50,832 nt of DNA from an uncultured Clostridia bacterium (GTDB lineage Bacteria > Bacillota > Clostridia > Christensenellales > Borkfalkiaceae): assembly GCA_947625555.1 (NCBI GenBank), contig CANQOT010000011.1:1-50832 (forward strand), written 5' to 3'. The notes under the pieces were generated by a model. It was not told where the DNA came from, did no database searches, and worked only from the letters and a program-made list of their open reading frames with translations. This document shows, one piece after another, positions 33,735 through 43,575 of the stretch (its first letter is position 1; each line of letters starts with the position of its first letter). A program made the translations under genes and the position numbers.

Positions 33735-34103
33735 TCAGAATGTGAGCCCGGCTTCACGTGCGCCGTCTGCAAGCGCCTGTACGCGCCCGGTGTAGTTATA
33801 GCCGCCCCGGTCGAACACGACGTTCGCGATGCCCTTTTGCTTCGCGCGCTGAGCCGCGATCTTGCCGACGATCTTTGCGGCTTCCGTCTTGGTCTTGCCG
33901 GCGATCTCGCTCTTTACGGAGCCTTCAAGCGTGGAAGCGGAAGCAAGGGTGACGCCGTTTACGTCGTCGATGAACTGCACGTAGATGTTCTTCGTGCTCC
34001 TGTAAACGTTCAGACGCGGGCATTCGGGAGTCCCCGAAACCGTCTTTCTGACGCGTGCATGGCGGCGTTGTCTCACCGCGTTTTTATCGATTCTTGTTAT
34101 CAT
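33735..34103 (-). CDS. rplR: Ribosomal protein L18
   Basis: The start at 34103 ([20 protein letters not shown]) is supported by a GGAG about 7 bp upstream and by homology. The longer frame overlaps rplF and is rejected. The 122-residue 5S rRNA-binding protein ends [15 protein letters not shown], as usual. Confidence 0.98.
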   Translation of the reverse strand: MITRIDKNAVRQRRHARVRKTVSGTPECPRLNVYRSTKNIYVQFIDDVNGVTLASASTLEGSVKSEIAGKTKTEAAKIVGKIAAQRAKQKGIANVVFDRGGYNYTGRVQALADGAREAGLTF

Positions 34104-34116
34104 AATCCACGCTCCT

Positions 34117-34665
34117 TTACTTCTTGCCCTTGCCCGAAGTCTTGCCTTCCTTGTGCTCGACATGCTCGCCCTTATAGCGGATGCCGTACCCATGGTAAGG
34201 CTCGGGGATGCGCACCGCGCGGAGGTCTGCCGCGACCTGCCCGACAAGGATCTTGTCGATGCCGGAGACGACGACGTCCGTGGGGGTGGGGCATTCGATC
34301 TTGATGCCCTCGGGCTGCGGGAACTCGATGGGATGGGAGAAGCCGACGTTCAGGACGAGCTTCGTCCCCTGCATCTGCCCCTTCCAGCCGACGCCCTTGA
34401 TCTCGAGCGCCTTTGTAAAGCCTTCGGAGACGCCCTTCACCATATCCGCGATGAGTGCGCGGTACAGCCCATGGAAGGCGTTGGTCTGCTTCTGTTCGTC
34501 GCCTGCGACGATGTGCACTTCGGCGCCCTCGACCTTCACGTCGATGTTGCCCTTAACTTCGCGCGTCAAAGTCCCCTTGGGGCCCTTGACGGTGACGACG
34601 CCGCCTTCGAACGTGACGCCGACGCCTGCGGGAACTGCGATTACCTTTTTACCGATCCTCGACAT
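34117..34665 (-). CDS. rplF: Ribosomal protein L6
   Basis: The 182-residue protein begins [20 protein letters not shown] and has the C-terminal signature [16 protein letters not shown]. It lies between rpsH and rplR with normal spacing. Confidence 0.98.
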   Translation of the reverse strand: MSRIGKKVIAVPAGVGVTFEGGVVTVKGPKGTLTREVKGNIDVKVEGAEVHIVAGDEQKQTNAFHGLYRALIADMVKGVSEGFTKALEIKGVGWKGQMQGTKLVLNVGFSHPIEFPQPEGIKIECPTPTDVVVSGIDKILVGQVAADLRAVRIPEPYHGYGIRYKGEHVEHKEGKTSGKGKK

Positions 34666-34677
34666 ACCGTTCCCTCC

Positions 34678-35067
34678 TTAATAGACGTAGCAGAGCACTT
34701 CGCCGCCGACGTTCTGCGCCTTGGCCTCTCTGTCCGTCATGATACCCTTGCTCGTGGAGACGATCGCAATGCCGTACCCCTCGAGGACCTTGGGCATATT
34801 CTTCGCGCCGCTGTACGTGCGCAGGCCGGGCTTGGAGACGCGTTGAAGGCCCCCGATGACCGACTTGCCGCCCGCATATTTGAGCGTGATGACGATCAGG
34901 CCTTCGTAGCCGTTCTCGACGTACTCCACGGCGGAAACATAACCCTCTTTGAGGAGGATCTCGGCGATCGCCTTCTTCATGTTGGAAGCGGGGATCTCGA
35001 CCTTCTCCTTGCGGACGGTGAGTGCATTTCTCATTCTTGTGAGCATATCTGCAATCGGATCTGTCAT
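34678..35067 (-). CDS. rpsH: Ribosomal protein S8
   Basis: The start at 35067 ([16 protein letters not shown]) is preceded by AGGAGG. A longer frame overlaps rpsN and is rejected. At 129 residues it is slightly shorter than usual. In E. coli S8 is the regulator of the spc operon. The C-terminal [20 protein letters not shown] is typical. Confidence 0.98.
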   Translation of the reverse strand: MTDPIADMLTRMRNALTVRKEKVEIPASNMKKAIAEILLKEGYVSAVEYVENGYEGLIVITLKYAGGKSVIGGLQRVSKPGLRTYSGAKNMPKVLEGYGIAIVSTSKGIMTDREAKAQNVGGEVLCYVY

Positions 35068-35078
35068 CTTATGCCTCC

Positions 35079-35264
35079 TTACCAGCTCGCCTTTTTCACG
35101 CCGGGGATCTGCCCCTTGTAGGCCAGCTCCCTGAAACAGATACGGCAAATGCCGTACTTGCGGAGCACAGCGTGCGGTCTGCCGCAGATCGAGCAACGCG
35201 TATAGGCGCGCGTCGAGAACTTCGGCGTTTTCTGCTGTTTATTGATCATTGATTTCTTTGCCAT
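35079..35264 (-). CDS. rpsN: Ribosomal protein S14, zinc type
   Basis: The 61-residue type Z protein has the Cys pairs C24/C27 and C40/C43 ([20 protein letters not shown]) and ends [11 protein letters not shown]. This short form is common in Clostridia and bacilli. Confidence 0.98.
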   Translation of the reverse strand: MAKKSMINKQQKTPKFSTRAYTRCSICGRPHAVLRKYGICRICFRELAYKGQIPGVKKASW

Positions 35265-35276
35265 GTCCGTCTCTCC

Positions 35277-35876
35277 TTACTTCTTGAAGGGCATACCGAG
35301 CATTGTCAAGAGCTCTTTTGCCTCTTCGTCGGTCTTTGCCGTCGTGACGATACAAACGTCCATACCCCTGATCTTCTCGACCTGGTCGTAGGTGATCTCG
35401 GGGAAGATGAGCTGCTCTTTGAGGCCGAGGGAGTAGTTCCCCCTGCCGTCGAACGCCTTATCCGAAACGCCGCGGAAGTCGCGCACGCGGGGAAGGGCGA
35501 TGGAGACGAGCTTATCGTAGAAGTCGTACATCCTCCGGCCGCGAAGGGTGACCTTCAAGCCGATGTTCATGCCTTCGCGAAGTTTGAAGTTCGCGACCGA
35601 CTTGGTTGCCTTGCGGTAGATGGGCTTCTGCCCGGTGATGAGCGCCAGCTCCTTTTCCACCGTCTGCATGGACTTCTGATTGTCCTTGATGTCGCCAAGG
35701 CCCGTGTTGATGACGATCTTTTCGAGCTTGGGGACCTGCATGACGGAGGTGTAGCCGAATTTCTTCATGAGCGCGGGAATTATTTCCGTCTCGTAGAGGA
35801 CGCGGACTCTGCTCTTCTCCGCGGGAGCGGCTTGCTCGGGAGCGGCTGTTTTCTTTGTGGTTTTCTTTTCTGCCAT
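35277..35876 (-). CDS. rplE: Ribosomal protein L5
   Basis: The 199-residue 5S rRNA-binding protein has the conserved [12 protein letters not shown] and [20 protein letters not shown]. Its N-terminus carries about 20 extra residues rich in Lys, Ala and Glu before the usual start at about [14 protein letters not shown]. The ATG at 35876 has GGAGG upstream, so the extension is probably real. Confidence 0.97.
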   Translation of the reverse strand: MAEKKTTKKTAAPEQAAPAEKSRVRVLYETEIIPALMKKFGYTSVMQVPKLEKIVINTGLGDIKDNQKSMQTVEKELALITGQKPIYRKATKSVANFKLREGMNIGLKVTLRGRRMYDFYDKLVSIALPRVRDFRGVSDKAFDGRGNYSLGLKEQLIFPEITYDQVEKIRGMDVCIVTTAKTDEEAKELLTMLGMPFKK

Positions 35877-35891
35877 GATCTTCCCTCCCGA

Positions 35892-36320
35892 TTATTCCTT
35901 CGTCTCTTCGGCCTCGGCTTCGGCCTTCTGGCTGCGCTTTCTCGTGCGCTTCTTGGGCGCTTCGCCTGCGGCGGGCTCTTCTGCCTTGCCTTTGAGCTTC
36001 TTGGCGAAGGCCTTGTCGAGGCTGGCGCCGCACTTCTTGCAGACGCGGACCTTCTTGCCCTCGACGAACGCATGGCCTACGCGCGTCGCCTTGCCGCACT
36101 TATCGCACACCACCTCGACGTTGGAGACGGAGATGGGCGCTTCCTCGGTGACGATGCGGGAGGTATCCGTCGATTTTCTCGCCTTCTCGTGCTTGTGCAC
36201 GATGTTGACGCCCTCGACGATGACCGTCTCGCTCTTGGGGTCGGTCTTTAAGACCTTGCCCTGCTTGCCCTTGTATTTGCCCGTGATGACGAGCACGTTA
36301 TCGTTGACTTTGATATTCAT
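35892..36320 (-). CDS. rplX: Ribosomal protein L24 with C-terminal extension
   Basis: Residues 1-65 are the KOW-type core (VLVITGKYKGKQGKVLKTDP). A zinc-ribbon-like part follows, with C72, C75, C94 and C97. The last 45 residues form a disordered tail that is first lysine-rich and then ends in Glu/Ala repeats. At 142 residues it is well above the usual 100-110. Confidence 0.97.
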   Translation of the reverse strand: MNIKVNDNVLVITGKYKGKQGKVLKTDPKSETVIVEGVNIVHKHEKARKSTDTSRIVTEEAPISVSNVEVVCDKCGKATRVGHAFVEGKKVRVCKKCGASLDKAFAKKLKGKAEEPAAGEAPKKRTRKRSQKAEAEAEETKE

Positions 36321-36323
36321 AAC

Positions 36324-36692
36324 TTACAGCACCTCCGGAGCGAGGGAGATGATACGCATGTAATCCTTCTCTCTCAATTCTCTCGCGATCGGCCCAAAGA
36401 TACGGGTGCCTCTCGGCTGCTTCTGCGCGTCGATGATGACGGCCGCATTGTCGTCGAACCGGATGTAGGTGCCGTCCGCCCTGCGGATGCCCTTCGACGT
36501 TCTGACGATGACCGCCTTCACGACTTCGCCCTTCTTCACGGCGCCGCCGGGGTTGGCCGTCTTGACGCTGGCTACGATGACGTCGCCGATGTTACCGCTT
36601 CTTCTGAAACTGCCGCCGAGCACGCGGATGCACATGATCTCCTTCGCGCCCGAATTATCGGCGACTTTCAGTCTCGTTTGAGGTTGAATCAT
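36324..36692 (-). CDS. rplN: Ribosomal protein L14
   Basis: The 122-residue protein begins [20 protein letters not shown] and has [20 protein letters not shown] near the end. It starts 18 bp after rpsQ and ends 3 bp before rplX. Confidence 0.99.
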   Translation of the reverse strand: MIQPQTRLKVADNSGAKEIMCIRVLGGSFRRSGNIGDVIVASVKTANPGGAVKKGEVVKAVIVRTSKGIRRADGTYIRFDDNAAVIIDAQKQPRGTRIFGPIARELREKDYMRIISLAPEVL

Positions 36693-36710
36693 ATATCCGT
36701 TCCTCCTCCC

Positions 36711-36965
36711 TTACTTCGCCTTCTCGACGATCTCGGCAACGCGCCAATTCTTATCCTTCGAGAGCTTACGCGTCTCGACGATCCTGACCGTGTCGCCCAC
36801 GCCGCATGCGTTCTGTTCGTCGTGTGCCTTGAACTTCTTGGTGCGGGTGATCGTCTTTTTATAGACGGGATGCTTGCGCTTGTCCGTCACGGCGACGACG
36901 ACCGTCTTATCCATCTTGTCGGATACGACGATGCCCACTCTTTCTTTTCTCAAATTTCTTTCCAT
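36711..36965 (-). CDS. rpsQ: Ribosomal protein S17
   Basis: The 84-residue OB-fold protein has [16 protein letters not shown] and [20 protein letters not shown]. It lies between rpmC and rplN. Confidence 0.98.
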   Translation of the reverse strand: MERNLRKERVGIVVSDKMDKTVVVAVTDKRKHPVYKKTITRTKKFKAHDEQNACGVGDTVRIVETRKLSKDKNWRVAEIVEKAK

Positions 36966-36977
36966 GTTCCTGCCTCC

Positions 36978-37172
36978 TTACGCCTTCGCCTGCCGCGCGC
37001 GGATCTCGGTGTTCACTCTTGCGATATCCCGCTTGCAAGTCCTGATGGATACGGGATTTTCGAGTTGCCCGCTCGCATGACGGAAGCGGAGGTTGAAGAG
37101 CTCGCTTTTGAGTTCCTGAAGTTTGGTATTGAGCTCGGCATCGGACATGTTGTGGAATTCATTCTTCATCAC
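36978..37172 (-). CDS. rpmC: Ribosomal protein L29
   Basis: The 64-residue two-helix protein near the exit tunnel has [20 protein letters not shown]. Its ATG overlaps the rplP stop by 4 bp, which suggests translational coupling. Confidence 0.97.
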   Translation of the reverse strand: MMKNEFHNMSDAELNTKLQELKSELFNLRFRHASGQLENPVSIRTCKRDIARVNTEIRARQAKA

Positions 37173-37618
37173 ACTTCACCGCCCTTCTCCGTATTTTCGG
37201 CGGGGACTGCCGCCTCTTTCTTGATAAACTTGCACTTGACGGGGAGCTTGTGCGCCGCAAGACGCATTGCCTCGCGCGCAACGTCCTCGGAGACGCCCGC
37301 CATCTCGAACATCACTCTGCCCGGTTTGACGACCGCGACCCAAAACTCGACTGCGCCCTTGCCCGAACCCATACGGGCTTCGGCGGGGTGACGGGTGATG
37401 GGCTTGTGGGGGAAGATGTCGATCCAGACCTGCCCGCCGCGCTTGATGAAACGCGTCATTGCGATACGGGCCGCCTCGATCTGGTTGGATTTGATCCAGC
37501 CCGCCTCTTCGGCGACGAGACCGTAATCGCCGTAGGCGATCGTGTTTCCCTTATGCGCCGCGCCCTTCAACGAACCGCGGTGCTGTTTTCTTCTCTTGAC
37601 TCTCTTGGGAATTAACAT
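37169..37618 (-). CDS. rplP: Ribosomal protein L16
   Basis: The start at 37618 ([19 protein letters not shown]) overlaps the rpsC stop by one base. The longer frame, which runs into rpsC, is rejected. The 149-residue protein has [20 protein letters not shown] and [19 protein letters not shown]. The tail is about 10 residues longer than usual and Glu-rich. Confidence 0.98.
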   Translation of the reverse strand: MLIPKRVKRRKQHRGSLKGAAHKGNTIAYGDYGLVAEEAGWIKSNQIEAARIAMTRFIKRGGQVWIDIFPHKPITRHPAEARMGSGKGAVEFWVAVVKPGRVMFEMAGVSEDVAREAMRLAAHKLPVKCKFIKKEAAVPAENTEKGGEV

Positions 37619-38277
37619 TATCTGCCTCCTTCCGGCTTCTTGGCGGCTTTCAGAACGTCGCCCTTGTAGATCCAGCACTTCACGCCGATCATGCCGAACG
37701 TGGTGTGCGCTTCCGCAAAGCCGTAGTCGATATCCGCGCGCAGCGTTTGAAGGGGAATGGAGCCCTCGTTATAGTGCTCGGTGCCCGCGATCTCGCGTCC
37801 GTCGAGACGGCCCGAGACCTGCATCTTCACACCCTTGACGCCCGCACGCATCGTCTTGCCGATCGCCTGCTTCATCGCTCTCCTGAACGACGTGCGCTTC
37901 TCGAGCTGGGCCGCGACGCCCTCGGCGACGAGCTGCGCATCCGCATCGGGCTTTCTGACTTCGATGACGTTGATGATGACCTGCTTGCCCTTCACGAGCT
38001 TGGCAAGGTCCTTCTTGATGACCTCGATCTCCGCGCCTGCCTTCCCGATCAGCACGCCGGGACGGCCCGTGTGGATGGTGACGACGATCTTGCCCGCCGC
38101 CCTCTCGATGAGGATGCGGGAGACGGCCGCCGCATAGTACTTCTTCTTGATGAAGGTGCGGACGGTGTGGTCCTCTTTGAGGTATGCCGCAAATTCCTTC
38201 TTATCGGCGTACCACTGCGTATCCCAATCTTTGATGACTCCTACCCGGAGCCCATGAGGATTGACTTTCTGTCCCAT
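37618..38277 (-). CDS. rpsC: Ribosomal protein S3
   Basis: The 219-residue protein has a KH domain ([20 protein letters not shown]) and the C-terminal signature [20 protein letters not shown]. It overlaps rplV and rplP by one base each. Confidence 0.99.
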   Translation of the reverse strand: MGQKVNPHGLRVGVIKDWDTQWYADKKEFAAYLKEDHTVRTFIKKKYYAAAVSRILIERAAGKIVVTIHTGRPGVLIGKAGAEIEVIKKDLAKLVKGKQVIINVIEVRKPDADAQLVAEGVAAQLEKRTSFRRAMKQAIGKTMRAGVKGVKMQVSGRLDGREIAGTEHYNEGSIPLQTLRADIDYGFAEAHTTFGMIGVKCWIYKGDVLKAAKKPEGGR

Positions 38278-38678
38278 TACAGTTCTCCCTCCGCTTTCTT
38301 CACGTCAAGAATGACGGTGATGTGGCTCGTTCTTTTGAGGATCGCATGACCCCTGCCCTTGCTCACGGGCTGCATGCGTTTGAGGCTCGTGCCGCCGTCC
38401 GCATAGCACGCGGCGACGAAGAGGTCGCCCCTGTCCATCCCTTGGTTGTGCTCGGCGTTGGCGACCGCGCTCATGAGGACCTTCTTCGTCGGCTCGGCGC
38501 CGCCGTTGGGGATGCTTTCGAGGATGGCCTGCGCCTCTTTTACGCTCTTGCCGCGGATGAGGTCGAGGACCGTTCTCACCTTATAGGGAGAAACTCTGAT
38601 ATACTTTGCGACCGCGTAGGGGCGCTTCTCGCGCTTCTCTTCCACTCTTGCGGCCTTTTTCTTCATATTGCCTGCCAT
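38277..38678 (-). CDS. rplV: Ribosomal protein L22
   Basis: The 133-residue tunnel protein has [20 protein letters not shown] and the C-terminal [17 protein letters not shown]. It carries about 20 basic N-terminal residues before the conserved core, longer than in most bacteria. Confidence 0.98.
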   Translation of the reverse strand: MAGNMKKKAARVEEKREKRPYAVAKYIRVSPYKVRTVLDLIRGKSVKEAQAILESIPNGGAEPTKKVLMSAVANAEHNQGMDRGDLFVAACYADGGTSLKRMQPVSKGRGHAILKRTSHITVILDVKKAEGEL

Positions 38679-38690
38679 GATCCTTCCTCC

Positions 38691-38969
38691 TTACTTCGCG
38701 GGCGACGTGGACTTCGCCGTGTGACCCTTGAACGTTCTCGTGGGCGCGAACTCGCCGAGCTTGCATCCCACCATATCCTCGGTAATGTACACGGGAACAT
38801 GCTTCCTGCCGTCGTAGACGGCGATCGTGTGGCCCACCATTTGAGGGAAAATCGTCGATGCTCTCGACCAGGTCTTGAGTACCTTCTTCTCGTTTGCCTC
38901 GTTGAGCGCCTCGATCCTTTGCAGGAGCTTGGGTTCGACATAAGGCCCTTTCTTGACACTTCTCGACAT
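38691..38969 (-). CDS. rpsS: Ribosomal protein S19
   Basis: The 92-residue head protein begins [20 protein letters not shown] and contains [20 protein letters not shown] and [13 protein letters not shown]. Confidence 0.99.
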   Translation of the reverse strand: MSRSVKKGPYVEPKLLQRIEALNEANEKKVLKTWSRASTIFPQMVGHTIAVYDGRKHVPVYITEDMVGCKLGEFAPTRTFKGHTAKSTSPAK

Positions 38970-38983
38970 TTCCTATTCCCTCC

Positions 38984-39811
38984 TTAATTGATCCTCTTGA
39001 GAATAAACTTGCTCGTCGGGTTCTTCTTCTTTCTCGTCTTATAGCCGAGCGCGGGCTTGCCCCAAGGGGTCTCGGGCCCTGCATGGCCGACGGGAGATTT
39101 GCCTTCGCCGCCGCCGTGCGGGTGGTCGTTGGGGTTCATGACCGCGCCGCGGACGGTGGGACGGATGCCGAGGTGACGGGTCTTGCCCGCCTTCCCGATG
39201 CGGATGATCTCGTGCTCGACGTTGCCGACCTGACCGATCGTCGCCCTGCACTCGACGGGGATAAGACGCATTTCGCCCGAAGGCATACGGATGGTCGCAT
39301 ACTTGCCCTCGCGCGCCATGAGCTGGGCAGAGATGCCCGCAGCCCGCGCGATCTGGCCGCCGCGGCCGGGTTTGAGCTCGATGTTGTGGAGCGTCGTACC
39401 GACGGGGATGGCCGAAAGGGGCAACGTGTTGCCGACCTTGATATCCGCATTCGCGCCGCTCATCACTTTGTCGCCGACGTTGAGGCCGATGGGAGCGAGA
39501 ATGTATTTCTTTTCGCCGTCGGCATAGGCGAGGAGCGCGATGTTGGCGCTGCGGTTGGGATCGTATTGGATGGACTTCACGGTGGCGGGGATCCCGTCTT
39601 TATTGCGCTTGAAGTCGATGATGCGGTACTTTCTCCTGTTCCCCCCGCCGATGTGACGGACGGTGATGCGGCCCGCATTGTTTCTGCCGCCCGACTTGCG
39701 CTGATCTTCGAGGAGGGCGCGCTCGGGCTTCGCCTTCGCGATCTCGCCGTACACATGCACCGTCATCAGACGGCGTGCGGGAGACGTGGGTTTGTATCTC
39801 TTGATAGCCAT
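38984..39811 (-). CDS. rplB: Ribosomal protein L2
   Basis: The 275-residue protein near the peptidyl transferase centre has [20 protein letters not shown] and the conserved [20 protein letters not shown] segment, here [19 protein letters not shown]. The length is standard. Confidence 0.99.
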   Translation of the reverse strand: MAIKRYKPTSPARRLMTVHVYGEIAKAKPERALLEDQRKSGGRNNAGRITVRHIGGGNRRKYRIIDFKRNKDGIPATVKSIQYDPNRSANIALLAYADGEKKYILAPIGLNVGDKVMSGANADIKVGNTLPLSAIPVGTTLHNIELKPGRGGQIARAAGISAQLMAREGKYATIRMPSGEMRLIPVECRATIGQVGNVEHEIIRIGKAGKTRHLGIRPTVRGAVMNPNDHPHGGGEGKSPVGHAGPETPWGKPALGYKTRKKKNPTSKFILKRIN

Positions 39812-39826
39812 TTCCTGTTTCCTCCG

Positions 39827-40117
39827 TTACTGCAACGCGCTGAAAAACTCGATCGCTTTGCTGCTTTCGGTGAGCGTGACGATCGCCTTCTTCGCCGTCG
39901 GCGTGTAGCCCTCGTTCCTGCCCATCCTCTTGAGCTTGCCGCGGCGGGTGACCGTGTTGACGCTCTTGACCTTCACGTCGAACATCTTCTCGACGGCGAT
40001 CTTGATCTGCGTCTTGTTCGCCGTTTTGAGCACGATGAACGTGTATCTCTTGGTTGCGATGCCGTCCGTCGCCTTCTCGGTAAGGACGGGCCTCAAAATG
40101 ATATCTTCGGGTGCCAT
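39827..40117 (-). CDS. rplW: Ribosomal protein L23
   Basis: The 96-residue protein docks trigger factor and SRP at the tunnel exit. It has ILRPVLTEKATDGIATKRYT and AVEKMFDVKVKSVNTVTRRG. It begins 2 bp after rplD ends. Confidence 0.98.
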   Translation of the reverse strand: MAPEDIILRPVLTEKATDGIATKRYTFIVLKTANKTQIKIAVEKMFDVKVKSVNTVTRRGKLKRMGRNEGYTPTAKKAIVTLTESSKAIEFFSALQ

Positions 40118-40119
40118 GA

Positions 40120-40743
40120 TCAGAGCAAAGCCTCCTCAAGTTTTTTCACCGAACCCTTCGTGAGCACCACGACGGCGTTCGCGACGATCTCGTAGGTGTT
40201 GATCTCGCCGACGGAGATCGTGTGGAGCGTCGGAAGATTGCGCGCTGCGGTGATGACGTCTGCGTTCGCTTCGTCCATGACGACGACGGTGCGCTTTTCA
40301 AGATGAAGCGCCTTTCTGAACGCCTCCATCTCCTTCGTCTTGGGAGCGGAGACATGGAGGGAATCGACGACGAGGAGCTCCCCGTCCGCGACCTTCTTGG
40401 AGAGAGCGGAGACGAGCGCGCCGCGGCGTGCCGTCGTGTTCATCTTCTTGGAGAAATCGCGCGACTTGGGGGCGAACACGACGCCGCCCTTGATCCACTG
40501 CGGTGCGCGGATGGAACCCTGACGCGCTCTGCCCGTGCCCTTCTGGCGGTAAGGCTTCACGCCGCCGCCGCGGACTTCCGTCCTCGTGAGCGTGGACTTC
40601 GTGCCCTGTCTTTGGTTCGCAAGGTACGTAACGACCGCCTGATGGATGAGCGGTTCGTTATACTCGGCGCCGAAAACGGCATCGTTCAGATCGATGGAGC
40701 CGACCTCCGCGCCTTTCATATCATAAACTTTTACGTTTGCCAT
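40120..40743 (-). CDS. rplD: Ribosomal protein L4
   Basis: The start at 40743 (MANVKVYDMKGAEVGSIDL) fits homology and spacing. The longer frame is out of register with rplC and is rejected. The 207-residue protein has RQGTKSTLTRTEVRGGGVKP and GTGRARQGSIRAPQW. In E. coli L4 represses its own operon through the S10 leader. Confidence 0.98.
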   Translation of the reverse strand: MANVKVYDMKGAEVGSIDLNDAVFGAEYNEPLIHQAVVTYLANQRQGTKSTLTRTEVRGGGVKPYRQKGTGRARQGSIRAPQWIKGGVVFAPKSRDFSKKMNTTARRGALVSALSKKVADGELLVVDSLHVSAPKTKEMEAFRKALHLEKRTVVVMDEANADVITAARNLPTLHTISVGEINTYEIVANAVVVLTKGSVKKLEEALL

Positions 40744-40760
40744 TGTCGTCTTGCTCCTTT

Positions 40761-41384
40761 TTACTTCACGGTCGTTCTGATCGTCACGACGCTGCCCTTG
40801 GGGCCGGGAACGGCGCCCTTGATGAGGATGGCGTTGCGTCCCGCATCCACGCGCACGATCTCGAGGTTCTGCACGGTGACGTTCTCGACGCCCCATTGAC
40901 CTGCGAGGTGCTTGTGCTTGAACACGCGCGAGGGATCGCTGATGGACCCCATGGAGCCGGGCTCCCTATGCACAGGGCCGACGCCGTGCGTCTCTTTGAG
41001 GCGGTGCTGGTTCCATTTCTTGATGACGCCCGTGAACCCGTGGCCCTTGCTGACGCCCGAGACGTCGACCTTTTCGCCCGCGGCGAAGATCTCTGCCTTC
41101 ACCTCGTCGCCCACCTTGTAGCCGTCCATGCCCTTGACTTCCTTCAAGACCTTGCAGGGCTTCACGCCCGCCTTCTTGAACTGGCCGAGGTCGGGCTTGG
41201 TGAGCGCCTTCTCCTTCGCGGGAAGAAAGCCGAGCTTCAAGGCAGCGTAGCCGTCGGTCTCGACCGTCTTGACTTGGACGACGGGGCAGGGCCCCGCTTC
41301 CACGACCGTGACGGGGATGACTTTCCCGTCCTCCGCAAAGATCTGGGTCATACCCACTTTGCGGCCGATGATTGCTTTACTCAT
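40761..41384 (-). CDS. rplC: Ribosomal protein L3
   Basis: The 207-residue protein begins MSKAIIGRKVGMTQIFAEDG and has GHGFTGVIKKWNQHRLKETH and HREPGSMGSISDPSRVFKHK. It is 55 bp downstream of rpsJ. Confidence 0.99.
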   Translation of the reverse strand: MSKAIIGRKVGMTQIFAEDGKVIPVTVVEAGPCPVVQVKTVETDGYAALKLGFLPAKEKALTKPDLGQFKKAGVKPCKVLKEVKGMDGYKVGDEVKAEIFAAGEKVDVSGVSKGHGFTGVIKKWNQHRLKETHGVGPVHREPGSMGSISDPSRVFKHKHLAGQWGVENVTVQNLEIVRVDAGRNAILIKGAVPGPKGSVVTIRTTVK

Positions 41385-41439
41385 AGATAAAGTTCACTCC
41401 TTTCCTTTTTATATATCGCGAATACCGCACGCGGCAGTA

Positions 41440-41739
41440 TTACAACTTCACTTTGATATCGACGCCGGCGGGAAGGTGGATGCTGTCCAGAAGTTTCGCG
41501 TTGGCGGAATAGATGTCGATGATGCGCTTGTAGGTGCGGAGCTCGAACTGCTCGCGCGAATCCTTATATTTATGGGGACTGCGGAGGATGGTGACGATCT
41601 CCCTCTCCGTGGGAAGGGGGATGGGCCCCGAGATCTTCGCGCCGCCCTTCTGCATCGCCTCGACGATGCGGCTTGCAGCCTGGTCCACGAGTTCGTGGTC
41701 GTATGCCGAAAGTTTGATCCTGATCTTCTGACTTGCCAT
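41440..41739 (-). CDS. rpsJ: Ribosomal protein S10
   Basis: This 99-residue protein is the first gene of the cluster. It begins [20 protein letters not shown] and has [20 protein letters not shown], and also takes part in transcription antitermination as NusE. AGGAG lies 7 bp before the ATG. It is preceded by a leader of about 260 nt with a terminator-like hairpin. Confidence 0.99.
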   Translation of the reverse strand: MASQKIRIKLSAYDHELVDQAASRIVEAMQKGGAKISGPIPLPTEREIVTILRSPHKYKDSREQFELRTYKRIIDIYSANAKLLDSIHLPAGVDIKVKL

Positions 41740-41998
41740 TTTTACTGCTCCTTTTTTATACGAACTTGTTAGTCTGCGTCAACGCATCCGTGCGTGTCGA
41801 GGTACTCTTATCAAAAAAACACTCGTTTTGCGGTGTTTTCTCGCAAAAGCCTCGGTTCGTCGCAGGAATCTGAGTCCCACATTTGTCAGCGGAAATTATC
41901 TGCCGAGGGGCTTTCGTCCTCGATTTTTCAGTAACTTCCCGCATCAACCCTACACGCGCTTCAAGTACACAACTTCTTGTATACATGGAGACACAGCC
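41740..41998 (-). promoter_or_regulatory. Long leader of the S10 cluster
   Basis: The transcript starting near 41998 has about 260 untranslated bases. On the minus strand it shows, in order, a hairpin GTATACAA-GAAG-TTGTGTAC (41965-41984), a second around CGAGG/CCTCG (about 41905-41930), and a terminator-like hairpin (41813-41839). No short reading frame with a ribosome binding site was seen. No T-box signature or known riboswitch motif is visible. Regulation by L4, as in E. coli, is possible, but the fold does not look the same. Confidence 0.6.
41813..41839 (-). terminator. Putative attenuator in the S10 leader
   Basis: On the minus strand AAAACAC and GTGTTTT pair, extended by CG/CG with one bulged A, and run into seven T. 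It lies about 75 bp before rpsJ, so it could stop transcription of the whole cluster unless antiterminated. The stem is A-rich and of moderate strength. Confidence 0.6.
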
Positions 41999-42004
41999 TT
42001 ATTT

Positions 42005-42033
42005 AGAATATCACAAGGTCAAGTGCCTGTCAA
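42005..42033 (-). promoter_or_regulatory. Main promoter of the ribosomal cluster
   Basis: TTGACA (42028-42033) and TATTCT (42005-42010) are separated by 17 bp on the minus strand. Confidence 0.82.
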
Positions 42034-42132
42034 CTTTTTGCACGCTTTTTTTGGAATTTTTTTACGATTTTTCTGAATAATTTCGTCGAAAAAACAATTT
42101 TTCCGACGAATGCGCCTTTTGCCCGCATTTGT

Positions 42133-42161
42133 TTGACAATCCGCGGGGCGCGTGCTAAAAT
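42133..42161 (+). promoter_or_regulatory. Promoter of the ArsB/NhaD-like transporter gene
   Basis: TTGACA (42133-42138) and TAAAAT (42156-42161) are 17 bp apart. The start near 42168 rules out the earlier start codons of the long frame. Confidence 0.82.
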
Positions 42162-42201
42162 TATCGCCGTTGTCCAAAGAGAGAATATCGGGAAATTCGC
42201 A

Positions 42202-43500
42202 ATGTCTGTCATACTCATCCTATCCGTTTCGACCTGTCTTTGCATGATCCTCGCCGTGCTGCTCATTCCCAAGCTGCGCATCGGGAGGCTGCGCATCTCC
42301 TCCTATTGGGTCGTCACCCTCATCGGCGCAGCCGTCCTGCTCGCGAGCGGGCAGGTGAGCCCCGCGGCCGTGAGACGCGCCCTCATCGCGGATACGGCGG
42401 TCAACCCCCTCAAAATCCTTGTCCTGTTCATCTCGATGACCGTCCTCTCGGTCTTTTTGGACGAACTCGGCTTCTTCCATTATTTTGCGAACGTCGCCCT
42501 GCGGAGATCGGGCACGAGCCAAAAGAAGCTCTTCTTCATCCTCTATGCGATCGTCTCCGTGCTCACGGTGTTCACCTCGAACGATATCATCATCCTCTCG
42601 TTCACCCCCTTCATCTGCTATTTTTCCAAACACGCGAAGATCGACCCGTTGCCCTACCTCGTCGCCGAATTTACGGCCGCCAACACGTGGAGCATGGCGC
42701 TCATCATCGGCAACCCCACCAATATCTACCTCGCGAGCGCCTTCGGCGTGGACTTTGTGACCTACCTCGAATACATGCTCCTGCCCACCGTCTGCGCGGG
42801 CGGCGTCGCCCTGCTCGTCCTGTGGCTCCTGTTCCGCAAGAAGCTCTCCGCCCCCATCGAGCGGTGCGAAGAGGTCGCCGAAATGCCCGATAAGGTCCAG
42901 CTCGGGGTGGGGATCGCCCACCTCGCGGCCTGTACCCTTCTCCTCGCCGTGGGGCCCTACTTCGGGCTCCCCATGTGGATCGTCGCCCTGTGCGCCGTCG
43001 GAAGCCTCTTTCTCTTCACCTCTATCTATTCTATTATTAAAAAGGAAAAGCCTCGGGCCCTTCTCGGCTGCGTGAAACGTGCGCCCTATGAGCTCATCCC
43101 CTTCGTCCTTTCGATGTTCGTGATGGTGGTCGCCCTCGAAGAAGGGGGCGTGACGGCGGCCATCTCCCGCCTCTTCGGCGAAGGGCTCCCCGTCCTCAAA
43201 TACGGCGTCTCCTCTTTTGTCGCCTCCAACCTCGTGAACAACATCCCGATGAGCGTGTTCTTTTCCTCCGTGTTGGAGGGAACGGGGTCGCTTTCCGCCG
43301 TATTCGCGACCGTCGTCGGCTCCAATTTGGGGGCCCTCCTCACCCCCGTGGGCGCGCTGGCGGGGCTCATGTGGAGCTCCATCCTCTCCCGCCACCGCGT
43401 GAAGTACGGCTATGGGAAGTTCGTCGCCTACGGCATCGCCGTCTCCGTGCCGACGCTCGCGGCCGCCCTCGGCGCCCTCTCGCTCACGATGCTGTTTTGA
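42202..43500 (+). CDS. ArsB/NhaD-like ion transporter
   Basis: The 432-residue protein has about eleven membrane helices and belongs to the ion transporter superfamily that includes ArsB, NhaD and dicarboxylate carriers. Signature stretches are FTSNDIIILSFTPFICYF, IGNPTNIYLASAFG, SNLVNNIPMSVFFSS and VVGSNLGALLTPVGALAGLMW. The start at 42202 follows the promoter. GGGA lies 9 bp upstream. The substrate could be arsenite, an anion or sodium/proton; no ars genes are nearby, so this stays open. It is divergent from the ribosomal cluster. Confidence 0.88.
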   Translation: MSVILILSVSTCLCMILAVLLIPKLRIGRLRISSYWVVTLIGAAVLLASGQVSPAAVRRALIADTAVNPLKILVLFISMTVLSVFLDELGFFHYFANVALRRSGTSQKKLFFILYAIVSVLTVFTSNDIIILSFTPFICYFSKHAKIDPLPYLVAEFTAANTWSMALIIGNPTNIYLASAFGVDFVTYLEYMLLPTVCAGGVALLVLWLLFRKKLSAPIERCEEVAEMPDKVQLGVGIAHLAACTLLLAVGPYFGLPMWIVALCAVGSLFLFTSIYSIIKKEKPRALLGCVKRAPYELIPFVLSMFVMVVALEEGGVTAAISRLFGEGLPVLKYGVSSFVASNLVNNIPMSVFFSSVLEGTGSLSAVFATVVGSNLGALLTPVGALAGLMWSSILSRHRVKYGYGKFVAYGIAVSVPTLAAALGALSLTMLF

Positions 43501-43539
43501 GCAAAACAGCGCTACCCATGTCCGCAACAGAAGCCTGCC

Positions 43540-43575
43540 GCCGCATGCAACAAAGCATGCGGCAGCTTTTCTTTT
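43540..43575 (+). terminator. Terminator of the transporter gene
   Basis: GCCGCATGC and GCATGCGGC pair over AACAAA and are followed by AGCTTTTCTTTTT. Its end overlaps the stop codon of the convergent XRE membrane regulator. Confidence 0.85.

Noticed and set aside
41740-41998. T-box or riboswitch in the S10 leader
   Set aside because: No T-box sequence or known aptamer core is visible. Only hairpins can be supported.
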